Assembly (NCBI GenBank): GCA_013339765.2
Contig: CM023448.1
Coordinates: forward strand, 283,842,817 to 283,906,816
Direction of reading: 5' to 3'
Origin: Haemaphysalis longicornis
Lineage: Eukaryota; Arthropoda; Arachnida; Ixodida; Ixodidae
Length of the DNA stretch: 64,000 bases
Below are positions 35,736 to 46,352 of the stretch, piece by piece. A model generated the notes under the pieces. That model did not search any database, was not told the DNA's origin, and was given only the letters and a program-made list of their open reading frames with translations. The position numbers and the translations under genes are program-made. Numbering within the stretch: the stretch's first letter is position 1; every line of letters begins with the position of its first letter.

Positions 35736-36594
35736 CTTGCAGCGCTCATGAGGCTTCGAGAATACGGCGCGGCCATAACCCTTTCGAACGTGCAGTAGCC
35801 TGTCGGAGCGGGCGTTGACGGCTGCGGCATGAGAGTTTTAGTATTGGCGATGAACGCGACCATGGCCGGCGCTGTGAAGCGCACCTCTGTGACGTCGGCT
35901 TAGGGATTCTCGCATTTGTCATCTGCTTCACTCGAGCTCGCTCTCCCTGCTGTTTCTTTGCACTCGGTTGACGTCTGATGCTAGTCCCCACCAGATTTTG
36001 CATGTGCGTAACTTTCTATCACAATAATAGACTAAAAATCGCATACACTCGCTCAAGGGAGTTAAAGTATAGTTTTGGATACCGCTACGGAAGAAACATT
36101 GCCGGCGTCGCCCCATTCCTTGCGAAGCCAGTCCTGTGTGGAGTGCGAAGAGTCGGAGCTAGGCTCAGCTTCTGTACTAAGCAATCTTTCTAACAAAGGG
36201 AACAGCCAGCAACAGCGAAAATACGAGACCAAAACAAATTCCGGGCCTTCAGGGCTGTCGGCTAAACAGTTTTTGCAACCTTTCTGAACGCTCGAAAGTA
36301 TAGTCTCACATCACTTTAAGTTGTCATAGCATGAAAGTGTGCCAACGTGCATTATGGGCTGCAAAAACTGTATAGGTTGAGTTCCAAATAACCAACTGCG
36401 TGTATAGGCGCATGCTGGTTTTATATACCAGGCTTCTAACCAGTATGGAGGTTCATTGAGCAAAACAAGTCACGTCTACGGTTAAGATACAGTAACACTG
36501 TGTTTGTTCAGTCCTGGAGGGATATCTCGGTACATTTCCCACTGTCATATCGACCCAATACTCAGATATGCATTATAGGAAAACTGCACTCAAA
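35736..36594. other. No gene seen
   Basis: No exon or transposon end was recognised. Confidence 0.35.
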
Positions 36595-37135
36595 GGAGGA
36601 GGAGGAGGAGGAGAAAACTTTATTTAACAGTAAAATATGTGGGCCGGGTCCTCAGTCCAGGGCAAGAGAGTAAGAGTAATTTTCTTCAATTCACAGAACG
36701 CCATCCCGAGTAGACCAGGATTTGTTCTTTAATTATGCCTGGAAGGGTTGGAAAACAATAAAGAGCTGCTTGGAAATATCCATCGGTTTCGATTCTTGTA
36801 ATATATGCATGTATACTATTTATTGCATTCGTTAGCGAGTATACCAAGCCTTCAACACCCTAATCATGTCATAATTGTTCGGGTTGAGAGTCAGTTTGTT
36901 ATGAAATGATGGTTACGATAGAAATCCGGAGCACAAAAGCCGCCTTCGAGTACTCTGGACAACGTTGTTGGGGGCTCGATCGCGGTGGCATAGCACAAAC
37001 ATTCTCATTGTATGTACGTATGAATAAACAGGCACGGTGCGGATAAGCACCTTCTCAGCCGCAGCCATAAAATCCACTCTGTGAAGAAGGGAATGTATGC
37101 CATACAGCCTGAAGAAAATATCCACACTATGTGAG
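36595..37135 (-). mobile_element. Probable 3' fragment of a non-LTR retrotransposon
   Basis: On the minus strand the segment ends AATAAAGTTTTCTCC followed by a (TCC)n tail (the GGA run at about 36595-36613 on the plus strand). This resembles the 3' end of the RT/RNase H element at 3131 (AATAAATGTTTTCTC plus CT run). Minus frames near 36913-37125 are short and unrecognised, so only the 3' untranslated part is supported. Confidence 0.45.
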
Positions 37136-38419
37136 CCTCCCGAACATCCCCAAACCTCCTAATAACATGTTCATGACAGGGCAGAAAAACTAATGCGTTT
37201 GGCGCAGAAAAAAAAAAAAAATCATCCGATGCAAGTCAACAACAACAAAAGAAATAGAAGACAGCCGCTTTATTTTCTGCTGTGCGAAGCCTGTGCGATG
37301 CCCGCTGATTGGTACGTAGCATTAGACTGTTGAGTCTTCATAATAATACTGTAGGGAAGCCTACGCCTTTTGAATACTTATCTAGGAGCTCTGAGCGCTG
37401 AACCTCGCAAATAAGCTAAAAAGGACGAGTTACACATAATCTTCTGGCCAATGCTCTGAAGAAAGTTGTTCTCTCTCTCCTCGCGTGTTGCAAACTTGTG
37501 GGAGATGCAGCTTGAAATTATTCAGATGTGTCAGAAGCTGGCAAAAATAACTGACTTGCTAGAAATACGCTTTTTAATATGCGTGAAAGCATCAAAGTGG
37601 GCGATTTCTAGCACAGATACGCACTGCTGCCTCTCACAAGCGGAGTGTAGCAGACGACAGCGACGCGAATCCCTAAGCCGACGTCAGAGCCAGGCGGCGC
37701 CACTCAAACATCTCATCACCAATAGGGCATGCCAGGGAGGGTTTCAGGCTAATTTTTCATGCCTTGAGTTTCCCAATACGCCAAGTGTTTTTCCTAGAGC
37801 TGAGGTGAAAGTTCATAGAACTGCCATTTACATTTCTTTTTCATAAGAAAATCATATTAATCATGTAGCCTGTCAGAATGTAGTATGCTCTAATTGCACT
37901 AGTAGCCTGAAGAGCTTCTGGCTGAGGTCACCACATATGATGAAAGTTACCCATATAAAATTTAATACCATCAATTCAGCTAGAAGCAGCAAAATAGCCT
38001 TTGCACTGTACCATAAAATATTTTTATTTATTTTGTTTTTTTAGCCTTTTATTTTTCTACAGGCAAGTTATGTAAGCAAGCTTGAGAAATTGTAAATTTT
38101 AGTGTCCTTATTGCAAATCACTCGTTATCCACTCCAATTCACAACTATTCAACAAAAACCATTATTCACTTCATATTTGCTTCAAAAGCAAAAATCCCTA
38201 TTCACACAGCTCTGTGAGATACATACTTGTTTTCCTGACTTGAAATGGTCGCAACTTTTCGAAATGATTGTGCTAGCCTGTCTGGAATGGATCCCCAGAC
38301 TCCTAATATACTAACTTTCTCTGAACAAGAGACTGGAATCTGTCGGCTGCAGTGCACACCACACACGACAGTGGATGCTGCATCCTCCCTCGTAGAGGCC
38401 TGACACTGCAAGTAATGGG
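37136..38419. other. No gene seen
   Basis: A plus frame at 37466-37846 has no recognised domain. The remainder is AT-rich. Confidence 0.35.
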
Positions 38420-39180
38420 CCTACAATGTGCTCCTTGATCTGCAATTGGCCTTCGGCAGTCTTCCACTTGATGCTATCGAGCTGGCTCCGGAGAACGTTC
38501 TCTTATATAACGCGTCACCCCTGAGTGAACGTCTGGGCTCTTTCTCCGCAGCTGCAAACGTGAAGGGTGATCGGGATGCAACGAGTCGGCCATGTGATGC
38601 CTCCACGGAGTGTTTGCAGAGCGCTGTACTGAGCCCGTTCCTGTTCAACACCGTGACTAGCCCACCCTCTACGATTCCGAGGCTGCACCCCACAGTGGTG
38701 GGGGCAAGGCTGTCCCACCTACCACTGATTTTATATGTACTTGGGGACCCCTCCAGCCCTGGCCAGCACTAGCACTGATTCTTCCAGCAGGCCTTAGATG
38801 CATGCAGTGTGCACATGAGCCCCAGCTCTCAGACTTGCCCTCTCACCAAATAAATAAGAGGTACTCAAAGTGTACCCAAGCCACAGGGCCCACTACGATA
38901 ACTACCTCAGACCCTTGTAGGTCTTAAGCGACTTACCTGGGATTGACCGTGCATTGGCATATATCCCTGCTTCCAAAGCCTTTCAGGCTCAAATGTTGAC
39001 CCCAATGAACGCCATCAGTCGGCTGCTTGCCAAAGAGTGGGGTAGTTTGCACGTAGGGAAAATACGCATCCTTTAAGCTCTTCCAGTAGTCAATGCTTCA
39101 CCGACCACACAGAAAAGATTTAATCTCAGAACTGAGGGCCCCTGCAGCTACGCATCGGTATGCCACGCTGCTCGCGAATA
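38420..39180 (+). pseudogene. Non-LTR reverse transcriptase remnant
   Basis: The frame from 38428 encodes VLLDLQLAFGSLPLDAI, a degenerate RT motif A block in which the catalytic-context FD has become FG. It then encodes SAVLSPFLFNTV, a motif B remnant (normally QGSVLSPFLFN), and a LILYVLGD stretch where YADD would be expected. Sequence to about 39180 in shifting frames may be the RT thumb region. The active-site residues are lost, so this is a dead fragment. It lies just downstream of the BPHL 3' end, in the opposite orientation. Confidence 0.6.
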
Positions 39181-39717
39181 GCTGGTACTTGAGCTGGTGC
39201 CAAAGCCTGGCCCCTTGCCCTGTGGGCAATGCAACATTCCCTCCATCTTACAACTGAGCAACTCTACTGTGCCCCTGATAGTGGGCCACTTCTCACTTAA
39301 TGCAAAAACTTCCACACATAAGAATGGGTGTGGTAGCTGGAGCATTTGAAATTATTGTAATTGGGCCCCTACCGTGTGCACATTAAATAACTTCTTTAGG
39401 ACTAATTAATGCCATGTTATAAAGTTGAAGGTGTTGGGGGGGGGGGGGGGGGGGGGTTGAAGTTGAATCACTATTTCAACCCTATAATTCAAAACTGAAA
39501 TCTCAAGCAGTTCAGTGATGTTCTGCCACTTGGTGATAGAATGTTGGGGGTGTTACATTTATGTTTCCAACATAGAAACAGTTTCCAGGTGAAGACGGCA
39601 CTGTTTTTACTTTTTTTTTCTCATTCTTAAGCAACAAATCACAACAAGCTCTGCCTGTTACTGGGGAAAGGAGCACAGCTTACGCACACTGAAAAACGAC
39701 ACAGACATGAGGAGGCA
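39181..39717. other. No gene seen; 21-G run
   Basis: Mostly unrecognised sequence with a homopolymer of 21 G at 39436-39456. Confidence 0.5.
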
Positions 39718-39740
39718 CAGTATATGTAAACAATCACACT

Positions 39741-39746
39741 TTTATT
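39741..39746 (-). terminator. Poly(A) signal AATAAA of the BPHL-like gene
   Basis: TTTATT on the plus strand reads AATAAA on the minus strand, about 185 bases after the stop codon ending at 39932. Cleavage would be expected about 15-25 bases further on, around 39718-39726. Confidence 0.7.
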
Positions 39747-39931
39747 GCCATGCAAGCACATGCCTTCTGGATGGCCACAACACATTTATGCTGTTATAGA
39801 CTGCTCAAAACCTATTATGCTATCCAACTAGGATCCAAGCTATACTTATATATTTTTCTATCTTTATCACACGCATAAAAAAGATCACACCAAAGCTTCT
39901 TGCCCACATCATTGCTGTGGCAGCGGTCAAA

Positions 39932-40022
39932 TCAACTGACCAAAAATGTGGTCACAGCTTTGTTGAACTCGTCAGCATACTTCAAGTGCAGATTGTGTTT
40001 TCCCTCGGGTACCAGATACAGC
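39932..40022 (-). CDS. BPHL: BPHL-like serine hydrolase, last coding exon
   Basis: Final exon of the biphenyl hydrolase-like (valacyclovir hydrolase-type) gene. The acceptor is TTCTTTGCAG before 40022. One base completes the lysine codon begun in the previous exon, then 29 residues follow: LYLVPEGKHNLHLKYADEFN and a short hydrophobic tail ending TTFLVS, then TGA. PEGKHNLH carries the catalytic His of the triad and matches the family closely. The 3' UTR is short and ends at the AATAAA at 39741-39746. The intron before it is 896 bases and phase 2. Confidence 0.93.
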
Positions 40023-40918
40023 CTGCAAAGAATTATTAATAACAATTAAAAAAGAAAAGGCCCCAAGGGTAGCTTTGGCAGCATTTTGCAGATTGCAATA
40101 AAAATGTAACCTGATAAAACTACAACCTCCTGCCTCAAGAAGCACAGCAATGGTGAGTATTTTTAAGGCAAGAACAATTTCAGAAAAAGTTGAGAAAAAG
40201 GCTGATATTATTTTCAATAGTCCATGCAAGTTTGGAAAGCGAAGCCGTGGTTGAAAACTTGATAAAAGCACTCAGTTAGCATTCGGTAATTTTACAGTAA
40301 TAAATAGGGGTGGTTGAGAAGAAAAGCTTGGGCAAAATGCACTTTGAATTAACAAAACACAAAACTTGGCAGTAATTGGGCACGTTTTTCTCGGCACGTT
40401 TCTCAGCTGTCAAATGGTATTTTTGCAATGAGAGGCAGCACACCTCGCTTGTGCCTGCAAGTGATGCATCACACTGCATAGCATCACCTTCGACATTGTA
40501 GCAGATGCTTGGCCACCAGGCAGTGGAGACCGATGGTTGAGAAGCCACATCCCAGACATTTGTTTACAGTAGCACATAGTACTTTCCCAGCATTTTCCAC
40601 AACACAGCCTTTACTAGGCTTTATGTAAGTATATAGGATCCTCTATTTAAGAGTTTTATGATTCTGCATTCAGCAATTACAGGGTTTTACTTGAAAGCGA
40701 ACGATCCTATGTATATGCAAGCAGGTGCGCTTTTCTTACTACTGAAATACAGTTGTAAGATAGTGGCGGTGATGTGCTGTTGTTATTGCCTTGCATCACC
40801 ATAACGAGGCCAGGAGACCAAAATTAAGGTCAATTCGATCCATTCCAGGTGATAACAATTGCTAGAACACTTTTACTCCAGGTCCCCCGCCATAGCAACG
40901 CGAGTGAGTGGCCCTTAC

Positions 40919-41174
40919 TTGGCTTTGGCAATGTGCTGCAACAGGTACTGGGGATGGTATGCTGCCACCAGGGGGTCCTTCCCTCCATGCACTATGAGCG
41001 TCGGGCAGCATATGCGCGACAGCTCGGGGCGGCAGACCTCACCACCGTACTTGCGCACCAGGTCCCGGTAGAAGTCGCAGTAGTCGGACCAGAGGGCGCG
41101 GAAGCGCTCGCGCCCATATATGGCTTCCATCGGGGCACGCATCCTTTCGCTCCACTTGTCAATGTCTCTCGTGG
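40919..41174 (-). CDS. BPHL: BPHL-like serine hydrolase, exon with catalytic Asp
   Basis: 256-base exon. The acceptor is GCTGGCGCAG before 41174 and the donor AA|GTAAGG after 40919. Two bases complete an Ala codon split with the upstream exon (phase 1), then TRDIDKWSERMRAPMEAIYG, a cap-region block, and CCPTLIVHGGKDPLVAAYHP. The Asp of GGKDPLV is the expected triad acid. The C-terminal QYLLQHIAKA helix leads into the final exon. The sequence is full length relative to the family across this stretch, with no gap or stop. The antisense open frame on the plus strand is a shadow. Confidence 0.95.
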
Positions 41175-41763
41175 CTGCGCCAGCAAGGAGTCACATTTGA
41201 GATTTTGGCACTGGGAAGACACCACACATGCTTTGCAGAAAAAATGCTTAACAACCACAGAGGGCATGCAAGGCATGGCAGTAAGACTTGCGTGGTGAAA
41301 TAAATGGCAGCAAATCACAGCTGCTTAACTTTTTGGTACCTTTCTTAGCTGTTTGTGACGAGCACCATTTAGTGGAAAGTCAGCACAGTCATTTACACTT
41401 CCTCTGCCTTGTATGTCATTGTTATGTGCCCAGAAGTCCATCACAAGCTCTAGAGGCTTGGGCAAGTTACGCCGCATGAACTTGCAGAAGCATTCATTTT
41501 AACAAGCTTTGTTCTGCTTCTTGGAAAAGGTTCCTTGGCATAGGCAAGACGTTTGGAGGGCCAAACCCTACTCTTCAGATCGCCATAAATCCATATATAA
41601 GTGTGCACATTTATAAGAGGAAAAAGGGAGGGGGAAAAGCCATGTTGGAGATGCCTCCTCCAAATAAAACCTTGGCTGTGCTAGCGACAAGGCTTCACTG
41701 TGAACAGAGAGGGAATAGTAGCCACAGTGGTCTGGAGAAGGGAGGCTACATGTTCATCGTTCT

Positions 41764-41847
41764 CTGTTTCAAGAGCCAGCAAACAGAAAAACACACCTAT
41801 GATGGCTGTTTCAAGAGCCAGCAAACAGAAAAACACACCTATGATGG
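41764..41847. repeat. 2 x 42-bp perfect tandem repeat
   Basis: The unit beginning CTGTTTCAAGAGCCAGCAAA at 41764 is repeated exactly from 41806. A partial third phrase, TATGATGGCT, follows. Confidence 0.95.
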
Positions 41848-42999
41848 CTGTATGATGGCTGACGGCAAGTCTACAGAAATGTTTACCTCAGGACTGTCTT
41901 ATCATTTAGAAGTTCGGGCCGAGTAAAATCATTTGAACATCTACCCCAATACAATCAAGTAAAAAAAAAAAAAAAAAAAAGAAGAAGAAGAGGACCACAC
42001 TGCTATACAGCACAACCTGCCGATTAGTATGGAGTGTTTTTAGTACACAGGAGCACCTAGCCCCACTGGTGAAGCAGGTGATTTCTGCAACTACAAGCTT
42101 CTAGGACTAAATGTTTTTGCGGTGCTAAAAGTGTAACTAGCAGTACAAAGATTCTGCTTCTCAGCAGTAGCTGATATGATCTTCAGGAGACAGGACAAAA
42201 AAAGTGGCAGCTAGGACTATGTATCACCCAAAAATGATATATAGAAGTATCAGAAGAACCAAGCTTTTAACACGTAACTGCAGAAAAAAACTCAACTAAG
42301 CTAAAATGTGGCGAAAAGTTCTTGCATTATATGTAAGTCAAGTGTTGTATATATGATTACTGTATTGCATGAAGGTGTATCACCCAACACTAGGTGATCA
42401 CAATAAAGACTCTGCCTCTTTCAATAGGTTGTACTAGTTTATTGCAGAATTTTTCAATGAAATATTCCCAGGGGCAGAATTTCGATTTTGTCCAGTTCAA
42501 AAATGTTCCTTTCGTGCCCATTTCAATCGTGACGTAAGTGCACTTGCTAGGCCTCTGATAATTATGTGCCAGAAACCGACACCCACCCTTGCTTCTGCCG
42601 CGTCACACCTTATTGTCTGCTTTCAGACAATCAGGGCTCGCTCGAGACAGACACTCTGAAGTGGAGATGAAATGGACAAAACTGAGAATTCCACCCCAGT
42701 ATGGTGCACAAAGTGGTGATAGCATCTCGTGCGCTCTCTATACATATATAGATTGGTTCTTAGATTGGTTCTATACATACAGTGTGCAGCTGCTGCTTGG
42801 ATGATAGATTGGTTGATGCTGCTTCTTTGGTTGATGCTGCTTGGTTGGCTGCAAGGTTGATAGATTCTGTCATTTCTTCCAGCTGCTTTTATGCTTTTCT
42901 CAGGTGCCGACATGCATCCTTCTTCCAAACAAATGTATTCAAGGAGCAGCGCTCTTGAATTCATTAGGCCTACTTTGCTTGGCTCTAAAAAATAAGGTT

Positions 43000-44090
43000 G
43001 ATTGAAGCATTAGCCTTTCTTGTTTTGCACTGCTGTGATTGGAGTTTCATCAATCCAGGTTGTGCATTCAGTTTCCTGAAGTAGTTGAGGATATAGCTCA
43101 TGAACCTTGTATGTTATCTTGACATCACTCGTGTTAGTGATGGCCATTTCAGTCCCAGCAGTTTGGTTTTCAACTGAAGCTTGGAAAACCAGCAGTAAGG
43201 CAGGTTCCCATTGGCAGGAAATTCCTGTAGACGCTTTGCTTGATGCTCGTTGCAGTGGCTCAAGTAGTTGGCAGCATTTCTCTTGCAGCCACCAGGGCAT
43301 CTCAGCACGTTCAGAGACCACAAAATTTTAATCCACTTAGTCAGGTAGCTTTCAGACTGAAGAACTGTACTCTAATCATTGCATTCACATTGTGACAGCC
43401 AAAACCAATATTGTCCTCAAGGGGGATACAATCTTCCACGACTGTTAAAGAAATCTCCGCTCAGCAGTTCACTGCGTTGAGAGGGATTGCTTCAAGCTGA
43501 GCCATGACTGTATTTCAGGTGAAAAATGCCACACAGCACAAACTGGTCCCTTCATCAACAAAACGGGACAGAATCACAGCCCTTCGCGTTGCCAAGAGGC
43601 TTATGTTTAATTCCCTGAGCAGTCACGGTGGCACATTTGGTGCAATGAAATGTCACATTCTGAGGAACACCCGAGACTGGGTTTGGCAATAAATGGTGGC
43701 AACTTGATTTTGGCCATCCTAACTTGGCTGTTAGCTGAAGGAGTGGGGATATTAATTGGGCAACACTGAAGCCAGAGCCGTTTGCTTTTGGAGACCTGCT
43801 GCCTTTTCTAGCGCGAAGATGTTTTTGCAGGTTGCCATAGCTCCCTGCATGTAGCAGCAGGGGTTCCATCCTCAGCCTTTGAAAGTGTGTGCAGTGAGAG
43901 ATCACGAGTGAGCCATAATTTGAATCTTTGCCTAAGCCGTGGATCATGAAATTTACTAGTTGTGGTTTCCTCTTCAGGCACGTTTGCGATTTTGAAGACT
44001 TGCACGTTGATAGGGCAGGTTCCCCACGTGACATCTGCAATGACCCCAAAATTCAAGCTATATTGGTTTTCCATGTGGCCTGTCACGTCA
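43000..44090 (-). other. Unrecognised minus-strand open frames
   Basis: Overlapping minus frames at 43010-43321, 43555-44049 and 43808-44086 are longer than expected for intronic AT-rich DNA. They contain Cys/His clusters such as RCPGGCKRNAANYLSHC and FHCTKCATVTAQG. They switch frame repeatedly, which suggests a decayed coding repeat read on the same strand as BPHL. I recognise no family. Confidence 0.3.
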
Positions 44091-45114
44091 ACAGTGAAGA
44101 GAAAAAGAAACGAAAAACAAAAAGCAATTTCTTCATAAGCACATGTCGTCTATTGCGATGGTGATGTCTCGAACTGAATTGGGCAGGAGGTGACGCCAAA
44201 AAATTATAAGTACTAGCCTGAAGTTGCTTCGTAAGTCAACACATTTTATTCATTTTATTTTTGGAAAATTAATGCATTCAGGCATAATATATCAAGATGC
44301 AAAAGGAAAATGCACACTGATGCCAAGTCAAGCGAGGCAAAAGGCGACTATCTGGTGCCTGTCTGGGCCTGCCTCGCTACCTCCAAATTGTCGAACATTG
44401 CATTTTGTTCATGGTTACTTTTTTTGCCAAAAGTAGGTCTTCAAAGCCAGCTTCTGCAACTTCCTGACAGAGGCACTGTTTCCATTAGTAAAGACTCTGG
44501 AACCCCACAAAGTGCCATAGGAATATGCAGGAGGCTGCTTCATATTACTCCTTTTTCAAGAATGCCACGGCAACCAGGCATAAGCAACAACAGGTTGGGC
44601 AGGGCAAGATTGCATTTGTGTATTGATGATGACCACGGTTGGGTGTTAATGGTGCAAGGACGACTGGGGCAAAAAGCACCACATTTGTGTATTGAGTATG
44701 CGCAGTTAAACTGCTCCGATGTCCGGGAGCATGTTCTTGCACAGTGATAATCTACACCAGTGACACTAATACTCATTCTCCACTGTGACATTCAGCAGAG
44801 GCCACATCAAAGATTCTTACCATCAGTGCAGTGTTCCTCACTTTGTTCTACAGCCTAACTGCACAGCTCAACCGACTGACATAGCAAGAGCACATGGAAA
44901 TAGAGGGCATGATCACTTGCTAATTACAAAATGGAGACTAAAAAAAGCAAAAAGAAAAAACCAGGTAATACAATCACAACAGTTTTTGATAAGCAAATAA
45001 TTTTTTAACCACAAAGTAGAAGTATCCAAATCCATGCCCGGGTTCAGTTTTACATTTGTGCACTAGTTTTCCAGCCACGAAGCAGTCATATGGCAAGATT
45101 ATTTTTTAATCAGA

Positions 45115-45960
45115 CTTGGTAGTAATGAAATTACAGCAATTAAAGTACAGCAATTAAATTACTTTCTGCTGCAACGAATAATTTAATGAATTACTTTTGA
45201 GTGTTGGCAATTTAGTAATGTAATAAATTACTTCAGGCCAGTAATTTCATGGAAATTACTCGTTACTCAAGTACTTTTGACTACCGACATTGTGGTCCCT
45301 TCAACGATCACTTCACAGTCCTCAGGCACTGAAATACTGTAGGCCATCGCTTGATGCCATCAAAAGCGGCACCGCAAAAAGGTACGTTGATGACAGTCTT
45401 ATTACGTTATGAACAATATTAGATTGTTCGGCGCTGCTACAATCTCAAGTACTTTGTTGTTGCTGCATAGTGTAGACGTCCAATCATAATGATGTATGGG
45501 ACGCATTAATGAAATCATCAAACCCAACTATACAATTATCGTTGCATAGTTGATATTACAAGACAGTATGCTAATTGCTCTCTGCGCAGTTAACATATAA
45601 ACATTATTTTGGCTTCTTTTTTATATGAACGTATGGCATGTTTGACGCTTCACAAGCCCAACAATATTACAATCAACAAAAAAATAAAATTAATTTCTGT
45701 GCAGCCATTCACTTCACTCATTGATGATATTGTTCCAGATTCTCGAAACCCCTCGAGGACCCAAACAACATGGTTGCAGCTGCAACCCATCCCCGCTTCA
45801 AGTTGGCGTATCTCGACGACAAGCGCATTGAGCGGCAAAACTGGCAGCTGGTCCGGAGCAACTTGGACGAACTCTTTCCCAGCGAGGATATGCTATGCGA
45901 GGATATACAAAATTTTGATATACAATGCAAGCAAAGCTTGCAACACCAGATTAATTAAAA
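45115..45960 (+). mobile_element. hAT-like fragments (subterminal repeats plus transposase piece)
   Basis: At 45115-45290 the sequence is dense in AATTACT/AGTAATT phrases (for example GTAATTTCATGGAAATTACT, then CGTTACTCAAGTACTTTT). This is the kind of end seen again at 59346-59520. At 45770-45958 a plus frame encodes VAAATHPRFKLAYLDDKRIE followed by a charged stretch. 'ATHPxFKLxWL'-like motifs occur in hAT/ZBED-type transposases. The two pieces together suggest a decayed hAT element. The assignment is from memory of motif shape. Confidence 0.4.
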
Positions 45961-46189
45961 GCAAACCAATTTAGAGGAAATACTCCAGGTAGACCACTAA
46001 TTTATGAATAAATGTAAACATAGTACTTGAATCTTAAATGATACGATCATGGCTGATACAATTTCCAAGATCACACGAATTCGAGAAATTTTATTTCCAA
46101 GGCGTGGACTGCATATATGATGTTAAACTAGGGCGTTGTGGGCACATTTAAGTGCCACAATAGTTATTACGAATCGGTGAGGACTTCTA

Positions 46190-46352
46190 CGGCACTATGG
46201 CAGTACTACGGCAGTACTATGGTCTCTACCAGCGTGGACTGATCGAACAGGCAAGACGGATCGCAGCAGCAAATGGGGCCCTGGACTAAGGGCACCACCC
46301 TCTGAGAGCTAAATAATCTGACTTCATAATAAAGTTTACTGCTACTACTACT
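46190..46352 (+). mobile_element. 3' end of an RNase H-type non-LTR retrotransposon
   Basis: The plus frame ends YGLYQRGLIEQARRIAAANG followed by Ala-Leu-Asp and TAA at 46287-46289. This 'QARxxAxANGxLD-stop' ending is characteristic of some I-clade ORF2 C-termini. A short 3' UTR with AATAAAGTTTACTG and a (CTA)n tail follows. The copy is a severe 5' truncation. Confidence 0.6.

Noticed and set aside
36913..37125. 70-codon minus frame as a gene
   Set aside because: Lies inside a probable retroelement 3' fragment and has no recognised domain.
40849..41298. 149-codon plus-strand frame
   Set aside because: It is antisense to the conserved BPHL-like exon at 40919-41174.
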